A program made the position numbers and the translations under genes. Under the pieces are notes generated by a model. That model was not told the DNA's origin. It made no database searches and saw nothing but the letters and a program-made list of their open reading frames with translations. A stretch of DNA of 64,000 bases from Streptomyces rubellomurinus (GTDB lineage: Bacteria; Actinomycetota; Actinomycetes; Streptomycetales; Streptomycetaceae), in assembly GCF_000961885.1 (NCBI RefSeq), contig NZ_JZKH01000012.1, forward strand, positions 1 to 64,000. The letters run 5' to 3'. Below are positions 62,331-64,000 of the stretch, piece after piece (positions within the stretch are counted from its first letter, which is position 1; each line of letters opens with the position of its first letter).

Positions 62331-64000
62331 GTGACGTCCCAGCAGAAGTTTGTTTACTCCTTCACTGAAGGAAACAAGGACCTCAAGGACCTTCTCGGCG
62401 GCAAGGGCGCGAACCTGGCCGAGATGACGAACCTGGGGCTCCCCGTCCCTCCGGGGTTCACCATCACCACCGAGGCCTGCAAGGTCTTCCTGGAGACCGG
62501 CAGCGAGCCGGCCTCCCTCCACGAGGAGATCAGCGCCCACCTGGACGCCCTCGAGCAGGAGATGGGCAAGAAGCTCGGCCAGGCCGACAACCCGCTCCTG
62601 GTCTCGGTGCGCTCCGGTGCCAAGTTCTCCATGCCCGGCATGATGGACACCGTCCTCAACATCGGCCTCTCCGACGCCTCGGTGGTCGGCCTGGCCGCGC
62701 AGTCCGGCAACGAGCGGTTCGCCTGGGACTCCTACCGTCGCCTGGTCCAGATGTTCGGCAAGACCGTGCTGGGCGTCGAGGGCGAGCTGTTCGAGGAGGC
62801 CCTGGACGAGGCCAAGCGGGCCAAGGGCACCGCGAACGACCTGGACCTGGACGCCGCCGACCTCAAGACGCTGGTCGAGGTGTTCAAGGGCATCGTCGAG
62901 CGCGAGACCGGCCGGGCCTTCCCGCAGGACCCGCGCGAGCAGATGGACCTCGCCGTCCACGCCGTCTTCCACTCCTGGAACGGCGACCGCGCCCGGCTGT
63001 ACCGCCGCCAGGAGCGCATCCCGAACGACCTCGGCACCGCGGTCAACGTCTGCACCATGGTCTTCGGCAACCTCGGCGAGGACTCCGGCACCGGCGTCGC
63101 CTTCACTCGCGACCCCTCCACCGGCGCGGTCGGCGTCTACGGCGACTACCTGTCCAACGCCCAGGGCGAGGACGTGGTGGCCGGCATCCGCAACACCCTG
63201 CAGCTGTCCGAGCTGGAGAAGCTCGACAAGAAGTCGTACGACGAGCTCATGGCGATCATGCAGAAGCTCGAGAACCACTACCGCGACCTCTGCGACATCG
63301 AGTTCACCATCGAGCGCGGCAAGCTCTGGATGCTGCAGACCCGCGTCGGCAAGCGCACCGCCGCGGCCGCCTTCCGGATCGCCGTCCAGCTCGTCGACCA
63401 GGGCCTGATCGACCTGGACGAGGCGCTGATGCGCGTCACCGGCGGCCAGCTGGCCCAGCTGATGTTCCCGCGCTTCGCCCCGACCGGCGAGTCCCAGCAG
63501 ATCGCCTGGGGCCTGGCCGCCTCGCCGGGCGCCGCGATCGGCAAGGTCGTCTTCGACTCCTACACCGCCGTCAAGTGGTCCCGCTCGGGCGAGAAGGTCA
63601 TCCTGGTCCGCCGCGAGACCAACCCGGACGACCTGGACGGCATGATCGCCGCCGAGGGCATCCTCACCTCGCGCGGCGGCAAGACCTCGCACGCCGCCGT
63701 CGTCGCCCGCGGCATGGGCAAGACCTGTGTCTGCGGCGCCGAGGAGCTGGAGGTCGACACCAAGTCCCGCAAGTTCACCACCGCGGACGGCCTGGTCGTC
63801 CACGAGGGCGACGTGGTCTCCATCGACGGCGCCACCGGCAAGGTGTACCTCGGCGAGGTGCCCGTGCTGCCGTCCCCCGTGGTCGAGTACTTCGAGGGCA
63901 CCCTGCACGCCGGCGCCGACGTCCAGGGCGGGCTGGTCCAGGCCGTCCACCGCCTGATGTCCCACGCGGACGGCCGCCGCCGCCTCGCCGTGCGGGCCAA
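62331..64000 (+). CDS. ppdK: Pyruvate, phosphate dikinase (5' part, runs off window)
   Basis: Interconverts pyruvate, ATP and phosphate with PEP, AMP and diphosphate. The visible 556 codons cover the ATP-grasp domain (KDLLGGKGANLAEM near residue 20; VRSGAKFSMPGMMDT near 95) and the swivelling phospho-His domain, with GGKTSHAAVVARGMG holding the catalytic His at about residue 454. The PEP/pyruvate barrel lies beyond the end. GTG 62331 follows GAGGAG by eight bases. The frame is open to the window end. Confidence 0.95.
   Translation, partial: MTSQQKFVYSFTEGNKDLKDLLGGKGANLAEMTNLGLPVPPGFTITTEACKVFLETGSEPASLHEEISAHLDALEQEMGKKLGQADNPLLVSVRSGAKFSMPGMMDTVLNIGLSDASVVGLAAQSGNERFAWDSYRRLVQMFGKTVLGVEGELFEEALDEAKRAKGTANDLDLDAADLKTLVEVFKGIVERETGRAFPQDPREQMDLAVHAVFHSWNGDRARLYRRQERIPNDLGTAVNVCTMVFGNLGEDSGTGVAFTRDPSTGAVGVYGDYLSNAQGEDVVAGIRNTLQLSELEKLDKKSYDELMAIMQKLENHYRDLCDIEFTIERGKLWMLQTRVGKRTAAAAFRIAVQLVDQGLIDLDEALMRVTGGQLAQLMFPRFAPTGESQQIAWGLAASPGAAIGKVVFDSYTAVKWSRSGEKVILVRRETNPDDLDGMIAAEGILTSRGGKTSHAAVVARGMGKTCVCGAEELEVDTKSRKFTTADGLVVHEGDVVSIDGATGKVYLGEVPVLPSPVVEYFEGTLHAGADVQGGLVQAVHRLMSHADGRRRLAVRA

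Noticed and set aside
61954..62334. 126-codon open frame before ppdK
   Set aside because: No ribosome binding site, mixed codon use, and it lies across the AT-richer promoter region and the dyad.

Overview
The window is very GC-rich actinomycete chromosome. Gene order and protein sequences point to a Streptomyces or Kitasatospora-type organism: third codon positions are almost all G or C, GTG and TTG starts are common, and the hrcA-dnaJ-rsmE-HIT-rnz-phoH-ybeY-CBS protein-era-leuA-recO-uppS-zur-glyS backbone is the one expected of that group. The species cannot be named from sequence alone. No rRNA, tRNA, CRISPR array, prophage or intact insertion sequence was seen.

Layout. 1-31.7 kb is a conserved core: a fatty-acyl-CoA ligase; hemW; a DUF3097 gene; pspAB/htpX; the heat-shock regulator hrcA with a CIRCE operator; dnaJ; rsmE; a tricorn-type protease; an RDD membrane protein; HIT; RNase Z; phoH; ybeY; a CBS-domain transporter-like protein; small proteins; and era. 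These are followed by an M4 metalloprotease with a downstream emfourin-type inhibitor gene, leuA behind a leucine-rich leader peptide, a TerB-like gene, recO, uppS, the zinc operon znuA-znuC-znuB-zur with two Zur boxes, and glyS.

31.8-60.5 kb is more variable. It holds an unknown coiled-coil protein, a NADAR protein, and a LuxR-type regulator divergent from a small gene. Next comes a secreted 60-residue precursor carrying three copies of NTIWD. Two matched 30-bp dyads lie in that stretch, which is the best candidate here for an undescribed (signalling?) system. Two secreted cell-wall enzymes (NlpC/P60 and Rpf types) follow and share the same C-terminal repeat array. A divergent methyltransferase/HelD pair flanks a palindrome resembling the rifamycin-associated element. 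An XRE-DUF5753 regulator of lower GC sits opposite three translationally coupled small genes. The rest comprises a ricin-like secreted protein, a Ser/Thr kinase, an IS30-HTH/GbsR-like regulator divergent from a serine hydrolase, several hydrolases, an MFS exporter with its XRE regulator and shared operator, and a histidine kinase/response regulator/DUF4097 operon.

60.6-64 kb returns to core genes: a tRNA-dihydrouridine synthase and the 5' part of pyruvate phosphate dikinase, which runs off the window.

Two features recur across the window. Many genes have a -10 hexamer 6-7 bases before the start codon, which predicts leaderless mRNAs. Five genes end in short tandem repeats that reiterate the stop-codon segment.
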